Assembly (NCBI GenBank): GCA_022828425.1
Contig: CP094685.1
Span: 2,542,001-2,606,000 of the forward strand
Reading direction: 5' to 3'
DNA: 64,000 bases
Origin: Candidatus Thiothrix sulfatifontis
GTDB lineage: Bacteria; Pseudomonadota; Gammaproteobacteria; Thiotrichales; Thiotrichaceae
Positions 27,545 through 37,393 of the stretch are shown here, in pieces. Position 1 is the first letter of the stretch. Every line of letters begins with the position of its first letter. A program made the position numbers and the translations under genes. The notes below the pieces were generated by a model. The model had not been told where the DNA came from. It made no database searches and was given only the letters and a program-made list of their open reading frames with translations.

Positions 27545-30145
27545 ATGAACACCGAATACCGTAAACCATTATGCGGCACGAACCTCGATTATTTCGACAC
27601 CCGCGCCGCCATCGAAGCCATTCAACCGGGCAGCTACGAAACCCTGCCGTACACATCGCGTGTATTGGCAGAACAACTGGTACGCCGTTGCGAACCCGAC
27701 ATGCTGACTGACTCACTCAAGCAGCTCATCGAAGGCAAACAAGACCTCGATTTCCCGTGGTATCCCGCCCGCGTCGTCTGCCACGACATCCTCGGTCAAA
27801 CCGCACTGGTAGACTTAGCAGGCCTGCGTGACGCAATCGCCGACCAAGGCGGCGACCCTGCGAAAGTAAACCCCGTCGTACCCACGCAATTAATTGTTGA
27901 CCACTCGCTGGCAGTCGAATGCGGTGGTTTCGACCCCGATGCGTTCGCCAAAAACCGCGCCATCGAAGACCGCCGCAACGAAGACCGTTTCCACTTCATC
28001 GAGTGGACGAAAACTGCCTTCAAAAACGTGGACGTAATCCCCGCAGGCAATGGCATCATGCACCAGATCAACTTGGAGAAAATGTCTCCGGTGATTCAAG
28101 CGCGTGACGGCGTTGCATTCCCGGATACCTGCGTCGGCACTGACTCGCACACCCCACACGTTGACGCACTCGGCGTTATCGCCATCGGTGTCGGTGGTCT
28201 GGAAGCCGAAACCGTCATGTTGGGTCTGCCTTCCATGATGCGCCTGCCGGACATTATCGGCGTGAAACTGACTGGCAAACGTCAAGCGGGCATCACCGCC
28301 ACCGACATCGTGCTGGCGATCACCGAATTCCTGCGCAAAGAACGGGTGGTGTCGGCTTGGCTGGAATTCTTCGGCGAAGGGGCGAAAAACCTCACCATCG
28401 GCGACCGTGCCACCATTTCCAATATGACCCCAGAATTCGGCGCGTCGGCGGGCATGTTCTACATCGACGAACAAACCATCGACTACCTGAAACTGACCGG
28501 GCGCGAACCTGAGCAAGTCGCACTGGTTGAAAACTACGCCAAAACCACAGGCTTGTGGGCAGACGCACTGGTGAACGCAAAATACCCGCGTGTACTGGAA
28601 TTCGACCTGTCTACCGTGGTGCGTAACATGGCGGGGCCTTCCAACCCGCACCGTCGCTTGCCAACGTCTGACTTGGCGGAACGTGGTATTGCGGTGAATC
28701 TGGCAGCAGCACAAGCCGAAGAAGCTGAAGGCAAAATGCCGGATGGCGCGGTCATCATTGCCGCGATTACGTCTTGCACCAACACCTCCAACCCGCGCAA
28801 CGTGGTTGCCGCCGCTTTGCTGGCACGCAATGCCAACAAGCTGGGTCTGGTACGCAAACCGTGGGTCAAAACCTCCTTCGCACCCGGTTCTAAAGTTGCC
28901 GAGCTGTACCTGAAAGAAGCGGGTTTACTGACGGAACTGGAACAACTGGGCTTCGGTATCGTCGGTTTCGCTTGCACCACCTGTAACGGTATGTCGGGCG
29001 CACTCGATCCGGTTATCCAACAAGAAATCATCGACCGCGACTTGTACGCGACCGCTGTATTGTCGGGCAACCGTAACTTCGATGGTCGTATCCACCCGTA
29101 TGCCAAGCAAGCGTTCCTCGCATCCCCACCGTTGGTGGTGGCTTACGCGATTGCAGGCACAATCCGTTTCGACATCGAAAAAGATGTGCTGGGTACGGAC
29201 AAAGATGGCAACCCCATCACGCTCAAAGACATCTGGCCTGCTGACGAAGAAATCGACGCCATCGTTGCTGCCAGCGTTAAGCCTGAACAGTTCAAGCAAA
29301 TCTACATACCCATGTTTGATTTGGGTGTGATCGAACAGGCGAAAAGCCCGTTGTACGACTGGCGACCCATGTCCACCTACATCCGCCGCCCTCCGTATTG
29401 GGAAGGTGCATTGGCAGGTGAACGCACCTTGAAAGGAATGCTGCCGCTGGCTGTATTGCCCGACAATATCACCACTGACCACTTGTCGCCGTCCAATGCG
29501 ATCATGCTGAACAGTGCGGCGGGTGAATACCTGCACAAAATGGGCTTGCCGGAAGAAGACTTCAACTCTTACGCCACCCACCGTGGCGACCACTTGACCG
29601 CACAACGCGCTACCTTCGCCAACCCCAAGCTGATCAATGAAATGGCAGTCGTGGATGGTCAAGTCAAGCAAGGTTCCTTAGCGCGTGTGGAGCCAGAAGG
29701 CCAAGTCATGCGGATGTGGGAAGCCATCGAAACCTACATGGAACGCAAGCAACCACTGATCATTATCGCGGGCGCGGACTACGGTCAAGGTTCAAGCCGT
29801 GACTGGGCGGCTAAGGGCGTTCGTTTGGCAGGTGTTGAAGCCATCGTTGCCGAAGGTTTCGAGCGCATCCACCGTACCAACTTGGTCGGTATGGGCGTAT
29901 TACCGCTGGAATTCAAAGCGGGCGAAACGCGCAAGACTTACGCCATCGACGGCACAGAAAGCTATGACGTGGAAGGTGAGATTTCCCCGCGTGCAACGCT
30001 AACCGTGGTCATGCACCGCAGAAACGGCGAAACCGTGCGAATTCCTGTGACTTGCCGTCTGGATACCGCAGCGGAAGTTCGCGTGTACAACGCGGGCGGT
30101 GTGTTGCAACGTTTTGCGCAGGATTTTTTGGAAGGAGCGGCGTAA
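27545..30145 (+). CDS. acnD: Fe-S 2-methylcitrate dehydratase (AcnD type)
   Basis: Dehydrates 2-methylcitrate to 2-methylaconitate, which PrpF then isomerises. The 866-residue aconitase-like protein has CVGTDSHTPHVDALG, the cluster ligands in ITSCTNTSNP and ACTTCNGMSG, and the C-terminal swivel motif GADYGQGSSRDWAAKG. Length matches AcnD rather than the shorter PrpD. The presence of prpF downstream agrees, since AcnD depends on it. Confidence 0.95.
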   Translation: MNTEYRKPLCGTNLDYFDTRAAIEAIQPGSYETLPYTSRVLAEQLVRRCEPDMLTDSLKQLIEGKQDLDFPWYPARVVCHDILGQTALVDLAGLRDAIADQGGDPAKVNPVVPTQLIVDHSLAVECGGFDPDAFAKNRAIEDRRNEDRFHFIEWTKTAFKNVDVIPAGNGIMHQINLEKMSPVIQARDGVAFPDTCVGTDSHTPHVDALGVIAIGVGGLEAETVMLGLPSMMRLPDIIGVKLTGKRQAGITATDIVLAITEFLRKERVVSAWLEFFGEGAKNLTIGDRATISNMTPEFGASAGMFYIDEQTIDYLKLTGREPEQVALVENYAKTTGLWADALVNAKYPRVLEFDLSTVVRNMAGPSNPHRRLPTSDLAERGIAVNLAAAQAEEAEGKMPDGAVIIAAITSCTNTSNPRNVVAAALLARNANKLGLVRKPWVKTSFAPGSKVAELYLKEAGLLTELEQLGFGIVGFACTTCNGMSGALDPVIQQEIIDRDLYATAVLSGNRNFDGRIHPYAKQAFLASPPLVVAYAIAGTIRFDIEKDVLGTDKDGNPITLKDIWPADEEIDAIVAASVKPEQFKQIYIPMFDLGVIEQAKSPLYDWRPMSTYIRRPPYWEGALAGERTLKGMLPLAVLPDNITTDHLSPSNAIMLNSAAGEYLHKMGLPEEDFNSYATHRGDHLTAQRATFANPKLINEMAVVDGQVKQGSLARVEPEGQVMRMWEAIETYMERKQPLIIIAGADYGQGSSRDWAAKGVRLAGVEAIVAEGFERIHRTNLVGMGVLPLEFKAGETRKTYAIDGTESYDVEGEISPRATLTVVMHRRNGETVRIPVTCRLDTAAEVRVYNAGGVLQRFAQDFLEGAA

Positions 30146-30148
30146 AGA

Positions 30149-30249
30149 CCCTCACCCCCAGCCCCCTCTCCCAGAGGTAGAGGGGGAGCAAGATAATGAC
30201 CTCTTCTCTTAGCCCCTCTACCTCTGGGAGAGGGGTTGGGGTGAGGGAA
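30149..30249. repeat. Long inverted repeat (CCCTCACCCC...GGGGTGAGGG)
   Basis: The acnD-prpF gap is filled by an imperfect inverted repeat with arms beginning CCCTCACCCCCAGCCCC and ending GGGGTTGGGGTGAGGG; the inner parts contain two copies of a CTCCCAGAGGTAGAGGGG-like palindrome. It is a MITE-like, non-coding element that could fold into a strong hairpin in the operon transcript. A partial relative lies at 48320-48378. Confidence 0.75.
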
Positions 30250-30273
30250 AACGATTAACAGGAAAGGATAATT

Positions 30274-31452
30274 ATGTCCCACGTCCCACAAATCAAAATC
30301 CCCGCTACGTACATGCGTGGCGGCACATCCAAGGGTGTGTTTTTCAACCTGACCGACTTACCGGAAGTGGCACAAGTACCGGGTGCAGCGCGTGACGCAA
30401 TCCTGTTGCGCGTGATCGGCAGTCCCGACCCTTACGGCAAGCAAACCGACGGCATGGGCGGCGCGACTTCCAGCACCAGCAAAACCGTGATTCTGGCGAA
30501 AAGCGAACAGCCCGACCATGACGTGGATTACCTGTTTGGGCAGGTTGCCATCGACAAAGCGTTCGTGGACTGGAGCGGCAACTGCGGCAATTTAACCGCA
30601 GCGGTTGGCTCTTTCGCCATCAATAATGGCTTGGTGGATGCCGAACGCGTCCCGCAAAACGGCATTGCCGTGGTACGCATCTGGCAGAAAAACATCCAGA
30701 AAACCATTATCGCTAACGTGCCAATGACCAATGGCGAAGTGCAGGAAACCGGCGATTTCGAGCTGGATGGCGTGACCTTCCCGGCGGCTGAAGTGCAGGT
30801 GGAATTCATCAGCCCGGTGGATGCCACTGACGCGATGTTCCCCACTGGCAATCTGGTGGATGAACTGGACGTGCCGGGTGTTGGCACATTCCAAGCCACC
30901 ATGATCAATGCCGGTATCCCGACGGTGTTTTTGAACGCGGCAGACATTGGTTACACCGGCTGCGAATTGCAGGAAGCCATCAACGGCGACCCAAAAGCAC
31001 TGGCGATGTTTGAAACCATCCGTGCTTACGGTGCGGTGAAAATGGGCTTGATTACGGACGTGGCGGAAGCGGCAGGTCGTCAGCACACGCCTAAAGTCGC
31101 GTTTGTGGGCAAACCAGAAGCTTACGTGTCATCCAGTGGCAAGCAGATCAAGGCGACTGACATTGATTTGAACGTTCGCGCCTTGTCGATGGGCAAATTG
31201 CACCACGCGATGATGGGTACGGCTGCGGTGGCGATTGGCACGGCAGCGGCGATTCCCGGCACATTGGTCAACCTCGCTGCGGGCGGTGGTGATCGCAGTG
31301 TTGTGACCTTCGGACACCCTTCCGGTACGTTGAAAGTGGGCGCAGCCGCTAACGCAACCAACGGTGACTGGAAAGTGGAAAAAGTCGTAATGAGCCGCAG
31401 TGCGCGGGTGTTGATGGAAGGCTGGGTACGCATTCCGGGCGATAGTTTTTAA
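30274..31452 (+). CDS. prpF: 2-methylaconitate cis-trans isomerase
   Basis: Converts the AcnD product into the isomer usable by aconitase. The 392-residue protein has the PrpF start KIPATYMRGGTSKGVFF, GGATSSTSKTVI, DWSGNCGNL with the Cys-Gly-Asn active site, and the late FGHPSGTL. AAAGGA precedes the ATG. The upstream inverted repeat separates it from acnD but the order fits one operon. Confidence 0.96.
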   Translation: MSHVPQIKIPATYMRGGTSKGVFFNLTDLPEVAQVPGAARDAILLRVIGSPDPYGKQTDGMGGATSSTSKTVILAKSEQPDHDVDYLFGQVAIDKAFVDWSGNCGNLTAAVGSFAINNGLVDAERVPQNGIAVVRIWQKNIQKTIIANVPMTNGEVQETGDFELDGVTFPAAEVQVEFISPVDATDAMFPTGNLVDELDVPGVGTFQATMINAGIPTVFLNAADIGYTGCELQEAINGDPKALAMFETIRAYGAVKMGLITDVAEAAGRQHTPKVAFVGKPEAYVSSSGKQIKATDIDLNVRALSMGKLHHAMMGTAAVAIGTAAAIPGTLVNLAAGGGDRSVVTFGHPSGTLKVGAAANATNGDWKVEKVVMSRSARVLMEGWVRIPGDSF

Positions 31453-31473
31453 GTTTGAGAGGAGGAGATTACA

Positions 31474-33363
31474 ATGAGTTACCAAGCAGAATACGACCGC
31501 TCGATGAACGATCCAGAAGGTTTCTGGAAAGAGAAAGCCGATAATCTGAAGTGGTTCAAAGCCCCTGAGAAAATCCTGTCGCAAGACGAACACGGCATTT
31601 TCCATTGGTTTGCCGATGGTGAAATGAACACCGCGTACATGGCGCTGGATTACCACGTTGAAAACGGGCGTGGCGATCAAGTGGCGATCATTTACGACTC
31701 ACCGGTTACTGATACCAAGAAAACCTACACCTATACCGAATTGCGCGATGCAGTCGCTAAAGCGGCGGGTATGTTGGCAGGTTTGGGCGTGGAAAAAGGC
31801 GACCGCGTTATCATTTACATGCCGATGATCCCTGAAGCGGTCATCAGCATGTTGGCAACGGCGCGTTTGGGTGCCATCCATTCCGTGGTGTTTGGTGGGT
31901 TTGCTGCACCGGAATTAGCACAGCGGATCGAAGACGCGCAACCGAAAGTGATGATTTCTGCCTCTTGCGGGATCGAAATCAAGCGCGTAATTGAGTACAA
32001 ACCACTGCTCGACAAAGCGATTGATTTGTCTGCACACAAGCCGCAAAGCTGCATTATTTTCCAACGTCCGCAAGCCACTTCTCCGCTGATTGCAGGGCGT
32101 GACTACGAATGGGATGCGTTGATGGCAACGGCTACTCCGGCGGATTGCGTCCCCGTGAAAGGCACTGACCCGCTGTACATCCTCTACACGTCTGGCACGA
32201 CTGGCAAGCCTAAGGGCGTGGTGCGTGAGAATGGTGGTCATGCGGTCGCGCTGAACTACAGTATGCAGGCGATTTACAACATGAACCCCGGCGATGTGTT
32301 CTGGGCTGCGTCTGACGTGGGCTGGGTAGTGGGTCACTCGTACATTGTGTACGCGCCGTTGCTGCGCGGTTGCACCACGATTGTGTACGAAGGCAAGCCA
32401 GTCATGACCCCGGATGCGGGTGCATTCTGGCGCATTACCGAAGAATACGGTGTGAAAGGCTTGTTCTCTGCCCCGACCGCGTTCCGTGCCATCAAGAAAG
32501 ATGACCCGAATGCGGAGCTGATCAAGCAATACGATACCAGCAGCTTGCTGACCATCTTCTCGGCGGGTGAACGCCTTGATCCACCGACCCAAGAGTGGAT
32601 GATGGAAAAAACCGGCAAGCCCGTGATTGACCATTGGTGGCAAACTGAAACGGGTTGGGGCATTACTGCCAACCTGCAAGGTGTTGAGCCAATGCCAGTC
32701 AAGCTGGGTTCTTCTACCATGCCGACCCCCGGTTTCAACGTACAGATTCTGGACGAAAACGGGCAGGTGTTGGGCAGAAATGAACAGGGTTACATTGCGC
32801 TGAAATTGCCATTGCCACCGAGCTGTTTGGCAATGATTTGGGGCGATGTGGAGAAGTTCAAACAGAGCTATCTGCAAACCTTTGATGGTTATTATGCCAG
32901 CGGCGACGGTGGCTACATTGACGAAGATGGCTATGTATTCGTCATGGGTCGTGTGGATGACGTGATGAACGTGGCGGGGCATCGTCTGTCTACTGGCGAG
33001 ATGGAAGAAGTCGTGGGTGGGCATCCGTCTGTTGCCGAGTGCGCGGTTATTGCACGCGATGATGACCTGAAAGGGCAATTGCCAATGGGTCTGGTGGTGC
33101 TGAAAACGGGTGCGGACATCGACGAGGAAACCTTGTCGAAGGAACTGACGCAGATGATCCGCAGTGCGATTGGCGCAATTGCTTGCTACAAAGAAACGCA
33201 CATTGTGAAGCGTTTGCCGAAAACCCGTTCGGGCAAAACCTTGCGCAAGAGCTTGCGCCAGATGGTGAATGGACAGCCGTATGTGGTGCCTTCCACCATT
33301 GATGACGTGACGATTATGCCGGAGATTGAGGCGTTGTTGCGGGAGAAGGGTGTGATCGCCTGA
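31474..33363 (+). CDS. prpE: Propionyl-CoA synthetase
   Basis: Activates propionate to propionyl-CoA through an acyl-adenylate. The 629-residue AMP-forming synthetase has YTSGTTGKPKGV, the WWQTETGWG adenine motif, DGYYASGDGG and the regulatory acetylation site PKTRSGKTLRK. The N-terminus YDRSMNDPEGFW is typical of PrpE, and operon position supports propionate over acetate. A strong GGAGGAG site precedes the ATG. The operon ends in a hairpin terminator. Confidence 0.93.
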   Translation: MSYQAEYDRSMNDPEGFWKEKADNLKWFKAPEKILSQDEHGIFHWFADGEMNTAYMALDYHVENGRGDQVAIIYDSPVTDTKKTYTYTELRDAVAKAAGMLAGLGVEKGDRVIIYMPMIPEAVISMLATARLGAIHSVVFGGFAAPELAQRIEDAQPKVMISASCGIEIKRVIEYKPLLDKAIDLSAHKPQSCIIFQRPQATSPLIAGRDYEWDALMATATPADCVPVKGTDPLYILYTSGTTGKPKGVVRENGGHAVALNYSMQAIYNMNPGDVFWAASDVGWVVGHSYIVYAPLLRGCTTIVYEGKPVMTPDAGAFWRITEEYGVKGLFSAPTAFRAIKKDDPNAELIKQYDTSSLLTIFSAGERLDPPTQEWMMEKTGKPVIDHWWQTETGWGITANLQGVEPMPVKLGSSTMPTPGFNVQILDENGQVLGRNEQGYIALKLPLPPSCLAMIWGDVEKFKQSYLQTFDGYYASGDGGYIDEDGYVFVMGRVDDVMNVAGHRLSTGEMEEVVGGHPSVAECAVIARDDDLKGQLPMGLVVLKTGADIDEETLSKELTQMIRSAIGAIACYKETHIVKRLPKTRSGKTLRKSLRQMVNGQPYVVPSTIDDVTIMPEIEALLREKGVIA

Positions 33364-33371
33364 TAACTTAA

Positions 33372-33403
33372 AAAGCCGCCTCTGTCATTTCAGAGGTGGC
33401 TTT
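33372..33403. terminator. Bidirectional terminator between prpE and the DUF1016 gene
   Basis: AAAGCCGCCTCTG and CAGAGGTGGCTTT form a 13-bp stem with a 6-base loop; A-rich and T-rich flanks allow use in both directions. The stop codon of the converging gene lies in the loop. Confidence 0.85.
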
Positions 33404-34518
33404 GGCAAAGCCAACTTATCCAATTCACGGCGTAACTCTTGCTGCAACTGTTCTTCCGTGGGCAGATGCAGTTGATAGCGACTGGCGAAAATTTGCTGGT
33501 TATGATCACCCAATACATAGCGCACCACGGCATCATTTTTCTCGCTGCATAGAATCAAGCCAATCGTGGGGTTGTCATCGGCATTGGCAATGTCATGGTC
33601 ATAATAATTCACGTAGAGCTGCATCTGCCCTAGGTCTGCGTGATTTAACTTGCCCAGTTTCAGGTCAATAACGACGTAACATTTCAGTTTGACGTGGTAA
33701 AACACCATATCGGGGTAGAAATGGTCGCCATCCAGCGTTAGGCGTACTTGCCGCCCGACAAAAGCAAAACCACTGCCCAGTTCCAGCAAGAAATCCTGCA
33801 ATTGCGACAATAGGGCTTGCTCCAATTGGCTTTCCTGCCATTGGGAGGCTTCGGGCAAGTCGAGGAATTCCAGCACATACGGGTCTTTGATCACATCGAG
33901 TGGACGGGTAGCCAGCAAACCTTGATTCGCCAGTTGCATGACTCCTTCTTTGTCACGGCTTTTCAGCAGGCGGTCGAACAGTAGGGAGCTGATTTGACGT
34001 TCCAGTTGCCGCGCTGACCAGCCGTTACGGATGGTTTCAATTTCGTAAAACTGGCGGGCTTCTTGTCGCTCAATTTTCAGTAAGATGCGGTAGTGCGTCC
34101 ATGACAGCCCGGTGTGGAGTTTTCCCGGTTGCCAATCCGCCTCCTGAACGGGTGTTGTGACTCCCACAGAAATAACACGCGCTGCGTGTTGAATCTCCAT
34201 GAGGGTGGGGTAAGCGAGAAAAAATGCCCGCATGTATTGCAAGGCACTCACCGAAAATCCGCTGCCGTATTCGTCTGTCAGTTGTTGGGAGAGGGATTTC
34301 AACAGGGCTTTGCCATAGGTTGCCCGCTGTTCGCCGCCTTGTTCGGCTTCGACAATCTGTTTACCGATTAGCCAGTTGGCGCACACATGAGCCGAGTTGA
34401 CGGAACGGATGGCTTGTTGGCGAGAAGCTTCCCAGATGTCACGGATACGCGCCATTAAGTCGGTGTCGGGGGTTGTTTCCGTTGGCATGGCGTGATTTTT
34501 TTTGTCCATTTTAAGCAT
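33385..34518 (-). CDS. DUF1016 / PDDEXK nuclease family protein (YhcG-like)
   Basis: A 377-residue protein with an N-terminal DUF1016 helical domain (about 20-180; motifs SVNSAHVCANWLIGKQIVEAEQ and FSVSALQYMRAFF). The C-terminal PDDEXK nuclease domain (about 200-350) has GDHFYPDMVFYHVKLKCYVVIDLK, where the D and the D-x-K supply the nuclease signature. Such proteins often accompany type I restriction loci, as here with hsdM on the other strand. Two starts (34518, 34509) are possible; neither has a good ribosome site. Confidence 0.88.
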   Translation of the reverse strand: MLKMDKKNHAMPTETTPDTDLMARIRDIWEASRQQAIRSVNSAHVCANWLIGKQIVEAEQGGEQRATYGKALLKSLSQQLTDEYGSGFSVSALQYMRAFFLAYPTLMEIQHAARVISVGVTTPVQEADWQPGKLHTGLSWTHYRILLKIERQEARQFYEIETIRNGWSARQLERQISSLLFDRLLKSRDKEGVMQLANQGLLATRPLDVIKDPYVLEFLDLPEASQWQESQLEQALLSQLQDFLLELGSGFAFVGRQVRLTLDGDHFYPDMVFYHVKLKCYVVIDLKLGKLNHADLGQMQLYVNYYDHDIANADDNPTIGLILCSEKNDAVVRYVLGDHNQQIFASRYQLHLPTEEQLQQELRRELDKLALPKPPLK

Positions 34519-34658
34519 CCATTGTGTTACTGGTTACTGGAAGAGTATACACGGCTCACCGACCTTTCCGTAAAGTTGCCGGAGCGTAGCCGCAGGGAAC
34601 ACGCTATAATCCGCACCCTCTCTTCATTTCGGCACAGGCCAACAAGGATGCTTACCCT

Positions 34659-36173
34659 ATGATCACGGGCGAACTCAAATCCAAAATCGACAAAATCTGG
34701 GACACGATGTGGTCAGGCGGTATTTCCAACCCGCTGGTGGTGATTGAACAACTTACCTACCTGCTGTTTATCAAGCGGCTGGATGAGTTGCACACCCTCA
34801 AGGAAAAACAGGCTAACCGTACCCGCAAACCGCTGGAAAATCCGATTTTCAGTGAGGAACAAGCCGCGTTGCGCTGGTCGCGTTTCAAAGACATGAATGC
34901 TGATGTGATGTTCGCCACCGTGCGCGATCAGGTGTTTCCTTTCATCAAAACGCTGGGGCAGAACACGGCGGATGCAGAAGCCACGCAAAACACCTACAGC
35001 CAGCACATGAAGGATGCCATGTTTACCATGCCATCACCGCGTGTGTTGTCGAACGTGGTGGATCAGCTTGATAGCATCGACATGAGTGATGCCGATACCA
35101 AAGGCGATTTGTACGAATACATGCTGGGCAAAATTGCCAGTGCGGGGCAAAACGGGCAGTTCCGCACCCCGCGCCATATCATCAAGCTGATGGTGGATAT
35201 GACCGCGCCTACGCCACAAGATGCGATTTGTGACCCAGCGTGTGGGACGGCGGGATTTCTGGTAGCGGCGGCGGAATATATGCAAGCGCATCACCGCACT
35301 GAGATTTACCGCGATGCGAACAGCACCAAACGTTACATCGAAGACACCTTTTTCGGCTTTGATTTTGATAACACCATGTTGCGGATTGGTAGCATGAATA
35401 TGCTGCTGCATGGGGTGGATAACCCGGATATTCGTTATAAGGATTCACTGGCGGAACGCGGCGACAATGAAGGCGATGACAGCGAAACTTATTCGTTGAT
35501 TCTGGCGAATCCGCCGTTTGCGGGCAGTCTGGATTATGAATCCACTGCGAAAGATTTACAGCGGATGGTGAAAACCAAAAAGACCGAATTGCTGTTTATT
35601 GCGTTGTTTTTGCGGCTGTTGCAAACCGGCGGGCGGGCGGCGGTGATTGTGCCGGATGGCGTGCTGTTTGGTTCGAGTAATGCGCATAAGGCATTGCGGG
35701 AAATGATTGTGGAAAAGCACAAGCTGGATGGGATTGTGTCGATGCCGTCGGGAGTGTTTAAGCCGTATGCGGGGGTCTCGACCGCGATTTTATTCTTTAC
35801 CAAAACCAACAAAGGCGGCACGGATAAGGTTTGGTTTTACGATATGCAGGCGGATGGGTTCTCGCTGGATGACAAGCGCAATCCGCAGCCGGACAAGTCC
35901 GATTTGCCGGATATTTTACAGCGGTGGAAGAATGTTCCCTTCGACTCCGCTCAGGGAACGGGGGAAGCATTGCGTCTGCGCACCGATAAAAGTTTCTTCG
36001 TTCCCAAGGCAGAAATCGCCGCGAATGACTACGACCTGTCGATCAACCGCTACAAAGAAGTGAAACACGAAAAAGTCACGTATGACGCGCCGAAAATAAT
36101 ACTCGAACGCTTGGCAAAACTCGAAGAAGAAATTACCAAGGGTCAAAAGACACTGAGGGAGCTAATCGGATGA
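34659..36173 (+). CDS. hsdM: Type I restriction-modification methylase subunit
   Basis: N6-adenine methyltransferase subunit of a type I system. The 504-residue product has the N-terminal helical domain (IWDTMWSGGISNPLVVIEQLTYLLFIKRLDE), SAM motif DPACGTAGFLVAA and catalytic NPPF. Near residue 430 a palindromic repeat is inserted in frame (VPFDSAQG), between the methylase core and the conserved SFFVPKAEI. A perfect TATAAT at 34605 could be its -10. The stop overlaps the hsdS start (ATGA). Confidence 0.95.
   Translation: MITGELKSKIDKIWDTMWSGGISNPLVVIEQLTYLLFIKRLDELHTLKEKQANRTRKPLENPIFSEEQAALRWSRFKDMNADVMFATVRDQVFPFIKTLGQNTADAEATQNTYSQHMKDAMFTMPSPRVLSNVVDQLDSIDMSDADTKGDLYEYMLGKIASAGQNGQFRTPRHIIKLMVDMTAPTPQDAICDPACGTAGFLVAAAEYMQAHHRTEIYRDANSTKRYIEDTFFGFDFDNTMLRIGSMNMLLHGVDNPDIRYKDSLAERGDNEGDDSETYSLILANPPFAGSLDYESTAKDLQRMVKTKKTELLFIALFLRLLQTGGRAAVIVPDGVLFGSSNAHKALREMIVEKHKLDGIVSMPSGVFKPYAGVSTAILFFTKTNKGGTDKVWFYDMQADGFSLDDKRNPQPDKSDLPDILQRWKNVPFDSAQGTGEALRLRTDKSFFVPKAEIAANDYDLSINRYKEVKHEKVTYDAPKIILERLAKLEEEITKGQKTLRELIG
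35934..35959. repeat. Palindromic repeat inside hsdM
   Basis: Core CTTCGACTCCGCTCAG flanked by complementary GTTCC/GGAAC arms. It is read in frame as PFDSAQG. One of a set of such repeats between 35.9 and 52.9 kb. Confidence 0.85.
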
Positions 36174-37330
36174 AGTTGCATAGTGTTCCTTTAGAAGATT
36201 TGTCTGTAAAACGAGGTGGTTCTGTAAATCCAGAAAAATTTCCAGATGAAACATTTGAGCTATTTAGCATTCCAGCATTTGACACTGGCAAAGCAGAAGT
36301 ATGTAAAGGAAAAGAAATAGGGTCTGCAAAAAAGTGTGTTGAGCCTAATGATGTCTTATTATCAAGAATTGTCCCTCATATCCGTAGAAGCTGGGTAGTT
36401 GGAGAGTCACTTGGCTATCGTCAAATAGCATCCGGGGAATGGATACAATTTAGAAGTGATAATGTATTTCCTCAATACTTGAAATACTTTCTTATTTCCG
36501 ACCCTTTCCATAAACTTTTCATGAGTACTGTTTCAGGCGTTGGTGGTTCGCTACTAAGAGCAAGACCCTCAGAAGTATATAAAATTGAAATCCCGCTCCC
36601 GCCTCTCCCCGAACAAAAACGCATCGCCGCTATTCTCGATGCTGCCGATGCTTTGCGTACTCAACGCCGCCAGTCCATTGCGGAACTGGATTTGCTGCTG
36701 CAATCGACGTTTTTGGAAATGTTTGGCGATCCGGTGGAGAATCCGAAGGGGTGGGATGTTGTCAAAATTGAGGATGTTACTCAAAGTCGACTAGGAAAAA
36801 TGCTCGATAAAGGGAAAGAGTCCAGTGATGAACAATATCCTTATTTAGCTAATTTTAATGTTCAATGGGGGAAGATTGAGCTAAGTGAACTACGCTGCAT
36901 GAATTTTAATAAATTAGATCGAGAAGAATTCAGCCTTTGCAATGGAGATTTATTGATTTGTGAAGGCGGAGAGGTAGGTCGTGCTGCAATATGGCGACAA
37001 GAAGGTAAAGAGATTTTTTTCCAAAAGGCACTGCATCGAGTTAGAGTTAATAAGTCACTAACCACACCTGAATACATCCAGCGATATTTTTGGAGTATGG
37101 CAAAAAATGGAGGATTTGATTCTTTCGCGAACTCAGCAACAATTCCTCACCTTACCGGTGTCAAATTGAAGAACCTACCTTTACCACTTCCCCCATTGGA
37201 TAAACAGGAAAAATTCGCAGAAATAGTCGAATCCATCGAAGCACAAAAAGAGCGGTTACAAGCACATTTAACCGAACTAGATACCCTCTTCGCCTCACTC
37301 CAACAACGCGCATTCAACGGCGAACTGTGA
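36170..37330 (+). CDS. hsdS: Type I restriction specificity subunit
   Basis: Determines the DNA sequence recognised by the complex. The 386-residue protein has two target-recognition domains, each followed by a conserved helical spacer: IEIPLPPLPEQKRIAAILDAADALR at about 140-165 and NLPLPLPPLDKQEKFAEIVESIEAQ near the end. The recognition domains are much more AT-rich than the spacers and hsdM, as is usual where target domains are exchanged. The two domains are of similar size, implying a bipartite target. Confidence 0.93.
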   Translation: MKLHSVPLEDLSVKRGGSVNPEKFPDETFELFSIPAFDTGKAEVCKGKEIGSAKKCVEPNDVLLSRIVPHIRRSWVVGESLGYRQIASGEWIQFRSDNVFPQYLKYFLISDPFHKLFMSTVSGVGGSLLRARPSEVYKIEIPLPPLPEQKRIAAILDAADALRTQRRQSIAELDLLLQSTFLEMFGDPVENPKGWDVVKIEDVTQSRLGKMLDKGKESSDEQYPYLANFNVQWGKIELSELRCMNFNKLDREEFSLCNGDLLICEGGEVGRAAIWRQEGKEIFFQKALHRVRVNKSLTTPEYIQRYFWSMAKNGGFDSFANSATIPHLTGVKLKNLPLPLPPLDKQEKFAEIVESIEAQKERLQAHLTELDTLFASLQQRAFNGEL

Positions 37331-37335
37331 CCACC

Positions 37336-37393
37336 GCCTTCGACTCCGCTCAGGCTACGGAGTCGCGCCCGTTGGCTGAGCGTAGTCGAAGCC
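37336..37393. repeat. Composite palindromic repeat after hsdS
   Basis: Two opposed copies of the CTTCGACTMCGCTCAG core (37336-37355 and 37374-37393) separated by CTACGGAGTCGCGCCCGTT. The same composite is found at 37652-37725. The left part supplies the stop codon and last residues of the DUF433 gene on the minus strand. Confidence 0.85.

Noticed and set aside
31915-33201. 428-codon open frame on the minus strand
   Set aside because: Antisense to prpE, which is complete and conserved throughout.
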